A stretch of 48,993 bases of DNA from IMG/VR virus record IMGVR_UViG_3300035698_015009, positions 1 through 48,993 of that record, one strand, 5' to 3'. Source of the stretch: a virus. The notes beneath the pieces were generated by a model. That model was given only the letters and a program-made list of their open reading frames with translations. It ran no database searches and was not told where the DNA came from. Shown here piece after piece: positions 32,414 to 39,451 of the stretch (positions are counted from its first letter, which is position 1; the number at the start of each line of letters is the position of its first letter). The position numbers and the translations under genes are program-made.

Positions 32414-33374
32414 TAGCATCTTCCTTTCTGATTCTTGTTTTAATAGCAGTACTACTTTGTGTAGGGTAATAGGGTAAAGTAATAACTTTGCCCCCCCATT
32501 TTTTCATTATTTTTTTATATTTTTTTATATTATTCATATTATGACTAGAAGATTCTATTAGAATATTAGGTTTAATTTTCTTTATATTATTTTCTGGAGA
32601 ATAAGTATCTTGTAAAATTACAGCATTTACATATTTTAATGATTTTATAACTTTAGCTCTTTCTTCATATGATATAATGGGTTTAGATTTTTTCTCCATA
32701 ATTGCTTTTTTAGATAATACTCCAACATAAAGAAAAGTCCCATAGTTTTGAGCTTTTTTAAAATATTTTATATGACCTACATGTAATATATCCCCACAAG
32801 CATAAGTGTAAACAATTATTTTATTTTTATTATAATTTTTTTTCTTCAATTTATATTTTTTATCAAACCATTTTAAATAATTATCTATTTCTTTTTTACC
32901 TAGTTTTTCCATAAGATATTCAAAAGTCTTTTGATGAAGAAGAGAATGTTTTTTTCTAGATAAAAGTATAGTTTTTTCGGAATTTTCTTTTAAATAAATA
33001 TGATGTTTAACTGGATTTTCTCTCATTTTCCTTTTTGATTCTTCAGTGTGTTTTTTTCCTTTCATTCTTGATGCTCCATAGAAATGACTCTCTTTCCCTT
33101 TTATTCCTTTATTCCAAGCTTTTTGTCCTTTATGAGATTCACTTAATTTTTTTACATGTTCTCTAGATAATATTTTATTTTTCCAATAAGATGTTTGTAA
33201 TCTTTTTTTGTTTTTGTTCCATGGAATCATTCCTTTTTTAAATCTTCCTTCAGAACTCTTTCTCTCTTTTTGAGATTTGCTCATTTTTTCTATAGTTTTT
33301 AAAGATAATTTTCTACCTTTCATATGTCTTCCAGTTTTCATATTTTTAGTTCTTTTATAAATTCCTTTAGGCAT
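32406..33374 (-). CDS. HNH homing endonuclease fused to a cytidylyltransferase, 322 aa
   Basis: Residues 1-110 are NUMOD3-type segments (RHMKGRKLSLKTIEKMSKSQ, SREHVKKLSESHKGQKAWNK, KKHTEESKRKMRENP). Residues 112-160 look like the compact HNH seen with them (PVKHHIYLKENS ... SRKKHSLLHQKTFEYL). From about 185 a nucleotidyltransferase domain begins: KIIVYTYACGDILHVGHIKY, then KPIISYEERAKVIKSLKYVN, 'ILQDTYSPENNI' and SSTAIKTRI. HVGH and the SST-IK-R end are catalytic signatures of the glycerol-3-phosphate/choline-phosphate cytidylyltransferase group. The join is in frame with no start at the boundary. It may supply an activated CDP-alcohol for the LicD enzymes. Confidence 0.8.
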   Translation of the reverse strand: MPKGIYKRTKNMKTGRHMKGRKLSLKTIEKMSKSQKERKSSEGRFKKGMIPWNKNKKRLQTSYWKNKILSREHVKKLSESHKGQKAWNKGIKGKESHFYGASRMKGKKHTEESKRKMRENPVKHHIYLKENSEKTILLSRKKHSLLHQKTFEYLMEKLGKKEIDNYLKWFDKKYKLKKKNYNKNKIIVYTYACGDILHVGHIKYFKKAQNYGTFLYVGVLSKKAIMEKKSKPIISYEERAKVIKSLKYVNAVILQDTYSPENNIKKIKPNILIESSSHNMNNIKKYKKIMKKWGGKVITLPYYPTQSSTAIKTRIRKEDAND

Positions 33375-33411
33375 TATATATCTCTATGTAATAAGTATAT
33401 ACTAATTTCAT
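33367..33411 (-). other. Orphan gene start: MKLVYTY leader frame upstream of the fusion gene
   Basis: A 14-codon frame, MKLVYTYYIEIYNA-stop, ATG 33411. Its first codons resemble the cytidylyltransferase start found intact at 47187 (MKIIYTY) and the internal start copy in the fusion gene (KIIVYTY, about 32802-32822). It overlaps the fusion gene's ATG. It looks like the leftover 5' end of the cytidylyltransferase gene, cut off when the endonuclease inserted. Confidence 0.55.
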
Positions 33412-33614
33412 TTTTTTCCTCTTTTTTGTATTACATAATAGTTATTTATTTTATCTGTTTTTTCTTTAAATTTTTTACAATTGTTTGCTATTGCAAATGT
33501 GCCATCATCAAATAAAGTACTTGCATCTATTATCCATCTACCATCAAACCATATAATAATTCCATCCTTAATTTCTTCTATTCTTAATTTATCTTTAAAG
33601 TTCTTTAATTTACA
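33408..33614 (-). CDS. Hypothetical 68 aa frame without a standard start; possible frameshift partner of the preceding gene
   Basis: A frame from about 33614 to TGA 33408 reads CKLKNFKDKLRIEEIKDGII, IWFDGRWIIDASTLFDDGTF, AIANNCKKF..., a plausible soluble beta protein, but contains no ATG, GTG or TTG. It lies one frame away from the end of the Cys-rich gene at 33610-33864, just after an A6 run (33622-33627). Either ribosomal slippage, a homopolymer error or a rare start codon (ATT) would express it. Its stop overlaps the ATG of the orphan leader. Confidence 0.4.
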   Translation of the reverse strand, partial: CKLKNFKDKLRIEEIKDGIIIWFDGRWIIDASTLFDDGTFAIANNCKKFKEKTDKINNYYVIQKRGKK

Positions 33615-33864
33615 TTTCCTCTTTTTTCCCCTTTACTTTATATAATATTGTTTCTTTCATTATACTTCTCATTAATTTTATAAAATCTTTATCATGTACA
33701 ATCTCACAATCAGAACAATCCCAAATTTCTTCATTAGTTTTTTTGTTTATTATTATTTTACCCAATTCTTCTATGTTACAAGGATATAATGGACAAAAAC
33801 AAAATGTACAATCTTCTAATTTATGATGACATGGATAATAGCTACAATTTTTTTTCTTTTTCAT
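33610..33864 (-). CDS. Cysteine-rich small domain protein (PF04071-like), 84 aa
   Basis: CSYYPCHHKLEDCTFCFCPL, then YPCNIEELG, and a second cluster WDCSDCEIVHDKDF. The order C..YPCH...DC.FC.CP.YPC ... W.CS.C..VH is the pattern of the cysteine-rich small domain, a zinc-binding fold that often accompanies cobalamin or metal-related genes in bacteria. Here it is isolated in a phage operon. Function unknown. The ATG lies within the end of the upstream gene. Confidence 0.7.
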   Translation of the reverse strand: MKKKKNCSYYPCHHKLEDCTFCFCPLYPCNIEELGKIIINKKTNEEIWDCSDCEIVHDKDFIKLMRSIMKETILYKVKGKKEEM

Positions 33865-34177
33865 TTTTTTTAATTGTCCCGAACTTATATTTTTTCTCTG
33901 AAAATTTCAATAAATCTTTTGATAACCGTTTTGCATTTCTTTGACTTAATATAACTCCATCAAGAAAGGGAATTCCAGTTTTTATAAGATACCAAGCCCA
34001 TCTAAATCGTTGCAAAAAAGATAACGGATATCTACCTACAAACCCATGTTGAAAGAAAGCTATATCTATTAGTGGCAATCCTTTATCTTCACTATATTCG
34101 TAACTCATCATAATTCCTTCGGTATGACAATTACATTCATAATATTTCATCCAAGAATCTTCTTGATATTTTTTCAT
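33842..34177 (-). CDS. Hypothetical 111 aa protein, conserved phage type
   Basis: ATG 34177 with GGAGG upstream; an internal ATG (MKYYECNCHTEG) is a possible alternative start. The body has EYSEDKGLPLIDIAFFQHGF, then 'LQRFRWAWYLIKTGIPFLDG' and 'VILSQRNAKRLSKDLLKF'. The hydrophobic strand, 'RfrwaWyliktG.pf.D.viLs...A..L' run is found in small phage proteins near metabolism genes; its function is unknown. Ends TAG inside the next gene. Confidence 0.5.
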   Translation of the reverse strand: MKKYQEDSWMKYYECNCHTEGIMMSYEYSEDKGLPLIDIAFFQHGFVGRYPLSFLQRFRWAWYLIKTGIPFLDGVILSQRNAKRLSKDLLKFSEKKYKFGTIKKNEKEKKL

Positions 34178-34564
34178 TATATACCTCCATTATTATCTTA
34201 GTATAATAATCTTTCCAATATTTTTTGTTAAAATTAGCTCTACCATTACAACTTCTACAAACAGTAATTAAATTTGTTTTCTTACAATTCTTTTTATCAT
34301 AGTCTATATGATGTATTATTAATACTTGTCCTAAAACAATAATATGTTCTTCTTCTGTCATATCACAGTTTTGGCAAGTATAATTATCTCTTTCACGAAT
34401 TTCTAATTTTAAACTTTCGTTAAATATTTCGGGATATTCTTCAAATGATTTACCTCATTCTCTTAAACACTTACTAGTTGCAAACTGACAAGTACCACCT
34501 TTTTTTAATTCTCCAACAGGAAAATAAATAGCACCAACTGTTCCTGTATGATATACTATCTTCA
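34137..34564 (-). pseudogene. Broken composite: short gene start joined to a truncated HNH endonuclease
   Basis: From ATG 34564 the frame reads MKIVYHTGTVGAIYFPVGEL, KKGGTCQFATSKCLRE, then an in-frame TGA (about 34454-34456), and continues as GKSFEEYPEIFNESLKLEIR, ERDNYTCQNC, HHIDYDKKNCKKTNLITVCR, SCNGRANFNKKYW. The second part is the C-terminal half of an HNH homing endonuclease of the type at 44890-45591, without its N-terminus. The first 36 residues are unlike HNH proteins and may be the remains of a target gene. The only ATG for the HNH part (34361) would exclude the first CxxC pair. Confidence 0.65.
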
Positions 34565-34566
34565 TT

Positions 34567-35286
34567 TTATTTTTCTCCATAATCTACAATTGTATCAAAT
34601 CCTTCTTCAATTGTGGGATGTTCATATCTTCTATTAAAATTTTCCCAAACTGTTTCCCAAATTTCTTTAGTTTGATTTGCAGGGTTATTCATTCTTCTTT
34701 TTACAGATTCTTCTTTAGAAAGTTTAGGCATAACTAAAGCTTTAACTTTATACCCTTCTTCTTTTCCTGCTTGAATATAAGATTCTCTAGAAACTTTTGA
34801 TATATTTACTTCATCAACAAGTATATTAATTCCTAATTTTAGAAACTTTTTAAACTGTTCAAATGCTGTTACTTTTATTATAGGTTCATATTTTGGATTA
34901 AATATATATTCGCCAGCACCTATAGCAAATCTCAAATCATCTCTAGATATAATTACATACCCATCTTTTTGTAATTTTTTTGTTATAGTACTCTTACCAG
35001 AACCTATATTTCCTATCATTATTATTACTTGTTTTTTTGGAATAACTAAAGTATCAAAATCTAAATAAAGATAATAGGAATCCAATGTTAAAACTTTATC
35101 CAATTCTTTCTGTTGTTCATTATTCAAAGAACTCCAAAAATGTTTTATTAAGTTTATACTATCTTGATATTCTTTTGAAGATTTAAAACATTCTTTAGAA
35201 CAATATCCCTTACTTTTAATAAAATCATAATCACAACTACCACAATTATGAAATTTTGCTAAACAAGATTTACATTCTGTTCCCAT
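34567..35286 (-). CDS. Zinc-finger polynucleotide kinase-like P-loop protein, 239 aa
   Basis: N-terminal zinc module CKSCLAKFHNCGSC and GYCSKECFKSSKEY. Kinase domain from about residue 85: Walker A MIGNIGSGKSTITKKL, then VIISRDDLRFAIGAGEYIFN, 'NILVDEVNISKVSRESYIQA', and KEESVKRRMNNPANQTKE (lid arginines). This layout matches the AAA_33/T4 Pnk kinase group that phosphorylates 5' ends of DNA or RNA; there is no phosphatase domain. Possible role in tRNA or DNA end repair. The stop of the upstream GT10 gene overlaps its ATG (TAATG). Confidence 0.75.
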   Translation of the reverse strand: MGTECKSCLAKFHNCGSCDYDFIKSKGYCSKECFKSSKEYQDSINLIKHFWSSLNNEQQKELDKVLTLDSYYLYLDFDTLVIPKKQVIIMIGNIGSGKSTITKKLQKDGYVIISRDDLRFAIGAGEYIFNPKYEPIIKVTAFEQFKKFLKLGINILVDEVNISKVSRESYIQAGKEEGYKVKALVMPKLSKEESVKRRMNNPANQTKEIWETVWENFNRRYEHPTIEEGFDTIVDYGEK

Positions 35287-36209
35287 TATTTCCCCCTATA
35301 GTTATCTATATTATTTACTATTTCATGAATAAATGGCCATGTTTGATATTTATTAAGTAACAAATCTCTAGCTTCTGTTATAGCTTCAATATTTTGTTCT
35401 CTAGAATCACTATTAATTATGTCAAGTATTTTAGTTGTATCTAAAGTATTATAAATATCTATGTAATGAAAAGCTTCTTTGGGTATGATTTCATGAACAT
35501 TATTAGAACCAAAATATATTGGCATTGTCCATAGTAATAAAGCATCATAGAAACGTTCTGAAATATAATTTTTTGTAGGACCTACATCAAATTCTAAACT
35601 ATATCTGTAATCTATTATACATTCTTTTCCTATTAAATGTTGACCTAGTAAACCATCTGGAGTAGCATGTCCTAAAGCTCCTTTATAAGTTTTTGGTAAA
35701 ATAGGGTCCTCTCTAAATCTTTCTTCAGGTCTACCATAAAGGTCATAATCTTGATATTGATTTGTAAATTCTTGCATAAATTTAACTCTTTGAGCATACA
35801 TAGAAATTTGAGTTTGATAAGTCATTACACAAGCTAATTTTTTAGTTTTTGTAGGTGGTTTCATAGACATTAATTCATCATAAGTATGTTTTATCCACCA
35901 TTCACCTGCATTAAAATGTTTATCTAAAGACATTTTTATAGCACTATTGCCCATATCTTCAAAAGTTCTAAATACAGGACTATGAGATTCAACATAAGGG
36001 TGTTGACCACAATATATAGCTCTGTCTTTTGGATAACTTCCCTCATAACTATCAAAGATGACAGAAAAATCGGCTTTATTTGGGTTTAGAATAGCTGTCA
36101 TATTCTTCCATCTACCTTTACAACCTGGAGTCATTTTAAGCAAAGTGTTTAAAAAGACTTCTGGGTTCTTAAAATGTGTACTTAAAAAACATACTTTTAT
36201 ATTATCCAT
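35286..36209 (-). CDS. GT10 (fucosyltransferase-like) glycosyltransferase A, 307 aa
   Basis: N-terminal half carries MTPGCKGRWKNMTAILNPNK and YCGQHPYVESHSP; the C-terminal half has the GT10 donor-binding region ECIIDYRYSLEFDVGPTKNY, ISERFYDALLLWTMPIYFGS, then NNVHEIIPKEAFHYIDI. In known GT10 enzymes this region binds GDP-fucose (equivalent of FEN...TEK). Length suits a soluble, single-domain enzyme with no membrane anchor. The donor may not be fucose. Paralogs at 36629-37555 and 42220-43134 share the same layout. Confidence 0.78.
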   Translation of the reverse strand: MDNIKVCFLSTHFKNPEVFLNTLLKMTPGCKGRWKNMTAILNPNKADFSVIFDSYEGSYPKDRAIYCGQHPYVESHSPVFRTFEDMGNSAIKMSLDKHFNAGEWWIKHTYDELMSMKPPTKTKKLACVMTYQTQISMYAQRVKFMQEFTNQYQDYDLYGRPEERFREDPILPKTYKGALGHATPDGLLGQHLIGKECIIDYRYSLEFDVGPTKNYISERFYDALLLWTMPIYFGSNNVHEIIPKEAFHYIDIYNTLDTTKILDIINSDSREQNIEAITEARDLLLNKYQTWPFIHEIVNNIDNYRGK

Positions 36210-36618
36210 TTTTGTTCTTCTTTCTTTGTAGAAATAACCCTATACCAGATAATAAAAGAAACATAGGTTCTTCTTGCTTTTCAGGCGGATATAATTTACT
36301 TACAGGTACTTTCATTACTTCTTTACTATTAATGGATGCTGTAAAACACCATTCTCTTTTATCACAACCATTATCTTCACAATCTTCTTTGTGACTTTTT
36401 ACTGGGCACCAGGTTTCTTCATAACCAAAATAAAATTTATATTTGCCACATTCTAAACCTGCATAATCATCTGAACGATAAACATCTAAATGTTGTGTTT
36501 TACGATATTCAGTTTCTCTTTTTAATTTTTCTAATCTTTCTTCTTCTGCAGCTTCATATTCTAATTTACGAGCTTCTTCTTTTAGTTTAAAAGCTTTTTG
36601 TCTTTTATTCATTTTCAA
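36202..36618 (-). CDS. Tail-anchored coiled-coil protein, 138 aa
   Basis: Start TTG 36618 (six bases after AAGGAG) or ATG 36612. Residues 1-45 form a charged helix (KAFKLKEEARKLEYEAAEEE). The middle has cysteines (LECGKYKFYFGYEETWCPVK, DCEDNGCDKREWC). The C-terminus is one hydrophobic stretch, MFLLLSGIGLFLQRKKNKNG, with a basic end: a likely C-terminal membrane anchor, no LPXTG motif. It sits between two GT10 genes and might tether glycosylation enzymes to the membrane (speculative). Confidence 0.5.
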   Translation of the reverse strand: MKMNKRQKAFKLKEEARKLEYEAAEEERLEKLKRETEYRKTQHLDVYRSDDYAGLECGKYKFYFGYEETWCPVKSHKEDCEDNGCDKREWCFTASINSKEVMKVPVSKLYPPEKQEEPMFLLLSGIGLFLQRKKNKNG

Positions 36619-36628
36619 ACATTTCTCC

Positions 36629-37555
36629 TTATTTCTCCATATATTTATCCAAATTATTCACTATCTCATGAACTCTAGCAAATGTACTATATTTATGTAA
36701 TGCTAAATCTCTAGCTTCAGCTAGAGCATCCATATGTTGTTCTCTAAAGTCACTATTAACTAAATCTAATACTTTCTGAGATTCTCCCATATTATTATCT
36801 GCTATATCTACATATTTGAAAGAATTTTTAGGAAAGAATTTTTCTACATTAGTAGAACCATAATATATAGGAAATGTCCAAAGTAATAAAGCATCGTAAA
36901 ATCTTTCACATATATAATTGGTAGTTGGTCCCATATCAAACTCTAAAGAATATCTATAATCTATTATACATTCTTTTCCTTGAGTGTGGGCCATTTTAAA
37001 TGGGTCGTAAGTATTGAACCCTAGAACTCCTTTATATATCTTACGTAAAGCACAATTTTGAAACTTTTCTTCGGGTCTTCCATATAAATCTATATTTTCA
37101 GATAACTGCATAAATCTTTCCAAGAATTCTCTTCTATGTCTATAAGTAGGTCTAGTATCTTGATAAGTTACAACACAACATAAATCTTTCTTTTTTTCTG
37201 GTGCTTTTAATTTAACTAAAGTATCATAATCATAATTTATCCACCATTCTGCTAGATTTAAATGTTTTTCTAGAGGAAATGAGGCTAAACACTTTATGTC
37301 TTTAAAGTCTCTATAATCTGCACATGCTTCGACACTATGAGGATGTTGTCCAAAATATAAAGCTCTTTCTCTAGGGAACTCTTCTTTGTAGCCGTCAAAC
37401 ACAATGAAATAATCAGCTTCTTTTATATTAGTTGTCGCTTCAATATTACCCCATTTACCTGAACAATTTGGAGTTTGTTTTTTCAATGTTTCTAAAAACA
37501 TTTCTGGACTACGATAGTGCCAGGTTAAAAACATTACTTTATATTTTGTTGTCAT
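36629..37555 (-). CDS. GT10 (fucosyltransferase-like) glycosyltransferase B, 308 aa
   Basis: Close paralog of the gene at 35286-36209. It shares YFGQHPHSVEACADYRDFKD, 'DLYGRPEEKFQ', ECIIDYRYSLEFDMGPTTNY, ICERFYDALLLWTFPIYYGS and 'NVEKFFPKNSFKYVDIADN'. The Glu and Arg of the family's donor site are kept. Start ATG 37555 behind GGAGAGAATT. Probably adds a sugar to the same glycan as its neighbour with a different linkage or acceptor. Confidence 0.78.
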   Translation of the reverse strand: MTTKYKVMFLTWHYRSPEMFLETLKKQTPNCSGKWGNIEATTNIKEADYFIVFDGYKEEFPRERALYFGQHPHSVEACADYRDFKDIKCLASFPLEKHLNLAEWWINYDYDTLVKLKAPEKKKDLCCVVTYQDTRPTYRHRREFLERFMQLSENIDLYGRPEEKFQNCALRKIYKGVLGFNTYDPFKMAHTQGKECIIDYRYSLEFDMGPTTNYICERFYDALLLWTFPIYYGSTNVEKFFPKNSFKYVDIADNNMGESQKVLDLVNSDFREQHMDALAEARDLALHKYSTFARVHEIVNNLDKYMEK

Positions 37556-37572
37556 ATAATTCTCTCCTATTT

Positions 37573-37767
37573 TTATTCTTTTATTATTCTTCTTCCAGGT
37601 CTAATAGGATAAAGAGGAATTATTTTTTCTATAATTTCTCCACTTCCTCCACAGCGTAAACACATTGATTTTTCATTATCATCTTCATGTTCTTTTACAC
37701 TACCTTTACCTTTACAATCTGAGCAGGGAATCAACTTTACTTCTTTTCTTTCTCTATAAGGTCTCAT
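37573..37767 (-). CDS. DnaJ-type zinc-finger mini protein, 64 aa
   Basis: RBS AAGGAGATAAA. Two CxxCxGxG units: CSDCKGKGSVKEHEDD and CLRCGGSGEI, the zinc-binding unit of the DnaJ central domain, without a J domain. Basic ends (MRPYRERKEVK, RPGRRIIKE). Small DnaJ-type zinc fingers are common in phages; partner unknown. Confidence 0.65.
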   Translation of the reverse strand: MRPYRERKEVKLIPCSDCKGKGSVKEHEDDNEKSMCLRCGGSGEIIEKIIPLYPIRPGRRIIKE

Positions 37768-37777
37768 TTTATCTCCT

Positions 37778-38347
37778 TTATTTTTTTATAGCAAAACATG
37801 AAATCATAGGATAAGAATGTTCTACTATAGGTTCCCACATAATTTCTTTCCAACCTTTACCTAATAAGTTAGTGAATGACTTTTGTGTATATCCCCAAAA
37901 ATGAGTAGAATATTTATCTTTTTGATTACAATATAAAAGTCGCATACAAAACTCTGGGTTAGGAGTTAAATACTGTTTTACTGTTTCTTCAATATCTGGG
38001 AAATCTATTATTAATTGTCCATTAGATTTCAATACTCTTTTTATTTCTGACATAATAAACATAGCTTCTGATGAAGAAAAATGTTCAATAGTTGATATTG
38101 CTACAATTTCTTCTACAGAATTATCTTCTATATCCCAAGATTTAGTTATATCCATTTTTTTATCAACTATAACTTGTCTTCTTAACACACCAAAAACATA
38201 TTTAAAATAATTATCTATAGTTGTTTTGTTTTTTTCTAATTCTTCTTGAGAAACTTCAGATGTTAATTTACCTTTTATATCAATATTAGTGTATCCTGGA
38301 GATAAATATACATCTCCACAACATATATGTAACATTATTCTTTGCAT
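37778..38347 (-). CDS. SAM-dependent methyltransferase, 189 aa
   Basis: ATG 38347 (RBS AAAGGAAT) lies 13 bases inside the HNH gene. Motif I is shortened: MLHICCGDVYLSPGYTNIDI. Motifs further on: 'SWDIEDNSVEEIVAISTIEH', 'AMFIMSEIKRVLKSNGQLII', 'DFPDIEETVKQYL'. These are Methyltransf_11-type features (IEH after the acidic strand, LK-NGQLII). The same proteins are frequent in surface-glycan clusters. Substrate unknown; sugar methylation is inferred from context. Confidence 0.7.
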   Translation of the reverse strand: MQRIMLHICCGDVYLSPGYTNIDIKGKLTSEVSQEELEKNKTTIDNYFKYVFGVLRRQVIVDKKMDITKSWDIEDNSVEEIVAISTIEHFSSSEAMFIMSEIKRVLKSNGQLIIDFPDIEETVKQYLTPNPEFCMRLLYCNQKDKYSTHFWGYTQKSFTNLLGKGWKEIMWEPIVEHSYPMISCFAIKK

Positions 38348-39015
38348 TTTAATTCCTTTATTTTATTATGAAAATAATTAGCCCATTGTTTTCTAGAAAA
38401 ATTAACTATACTATTGCATTTTCTACATAATGAAATAAGATTATTTTCTTTACAATTTTCTTTATCATAATCCACATGATGAATGTGCAATTTTTCTTTT
38501 CGTAATTTAATATGTTCTTTTTGAGTCAAATCGCATAATTGACATTTATATTTATCTCTCTGTCGTATTTTTTCTTTTAATTTTTCATCAAATTTGAATG
38601 GATAAGGAAGTTTACTAATTCCATTTTTCCAATTTGGATGATTTCTACCAGTATAAGGTTTATAACATTTTTTACAATAAATAGAGTGATAACTATTTAA
38701 TTGCTTTTTGCAATTTTTACATCTTGGTTTTTCTATAGGAAGACCTTTTCTTTTTCTATTTTCTTTTTTTGTTTTTAATATTTTTTGAATATGTTCTTTA
38801 GTTTTTAGTTTATTTTGTAGAGATAATGAAATATTATTTTTCCATTTTTTAGTTTTTTTATATTGTCCTCTATTCGTTCTATTTGTTGACTGTAATTGTT
38901 TTGCAAGTTTAGTATGTTTTTTTCCAAACATAGGATTGTTTTTTCCTTTATATTCTCCTCGTTTAGATTTGCAAAAAGGGCATTTACAATTTATTTTATG
39001 TTTATATTTTTTCAT
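38335..39015 (-). CDS. HNH homing endonuclease with NUMOD3 region, 226 aa
   Basis: Zinc start INCKCPFCKSKRGEYKGKNN, NUMOD3-like PMFGKKHTKLAKQ, a second zinc pair RCKNCKKQLNSYHSIYCKKC, a linker YTGRNHPNWKNGISKLPYPF, then the HNH core IRQRDKYKCQLCDLTQKEHI, LHIHHVDYDKENCKENNLIS, LCRKCNSIVNFSRKQW. Overlaps the YopX gene (upstream) by 14 bases and the methyltransferase gene (downstream) by 13. It is the intact version of the type that is broken at 34137-34564. Confidence 0.88.
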   Translation of the reverse strand: MKKYKHKINCKCPFCKSKRGEYKGKNNPMFGKKHTKLAKQLQSTNRTNRGQYKKTKKWKNNISLSLQNKLKTKEHIQKILKTKKENRKRKGLPIEKPRCKNCKKQLNSYHSIYCKKCYKPYTGRNHPNWKNGISKLPYPFKFDEKLKEKIRQRDKYKCQLCDLTQKEHIKLRKEKLHIHHVDYDKENCKENNLISLCRKCNSIVNFSRKQWANYFHNKIKELKCKE

Positions 39016-39451
39016 GTTTTAATAATTCAGGGTTTTCATATATGTTACCAATGTTTTGTAAAAATTTTAATTTACCATCAGAGGGGTGTAAATCTTCTAT
39101 TCTTTTTTCTTTCGTTATTTTATCTTTTATTTCTAAATAATAACCGTAACCAGATATATTTTCTTCATAAGATTCTTCATTATTATAATATCCGAATTTT
39201 ATTAAAACCAATAAATCCTTATTAGGATATTGCAAAATATCATCTTCAAATATCTCTTTACCGTTCTTGTCCTTTAAACCTGTATATTGCATGAGAATAA
39301 TATTTGTTTCTTTTGTCCACTCTTCTCCTGTTGGACCATGAATTGTTTTTAATTTTCCATCTCTTAAACAATATTCATCATATAAATCAAATATATCATA
39401 TTCCATTTTTTGAATCTTTTTATTCCAAACTCTCAATTTAATTTTTCTCAT
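39002..39451 (-). CDS. YopX family protein, 149 aa
   Basis: Opens with MRKIKLRVWNKKIQKMEYDI, then the family's signature IILMQYTGLKDKNGKEIFED, DDILQYPNK, 'VLIKFGYYNNEESYEENISG', and ends LQNIGNIYENPELLK. YopX proteins are small phage proteins of unknown function, common in accessory regions of phages infecting both Gram-positive and Gram-negative bacteria. ATG overlaps the stop of the upstream glycosyltransferase (ATGA). Confidence 0.9.
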   Translation of the reverse strand: MRKIKLRVWNKKIQKMEYDIFDLYDEYCLRDGKLKTIHGPTGEEWTKETNIILMQYTGLKDKNGKEIFEDDILQYPNKDLLVLIKFGYYNNEESYEENISGYGYYLEIKDKITKEKRIEDLHPSDGKLKFLQNIGNIYENPELLKHEKI

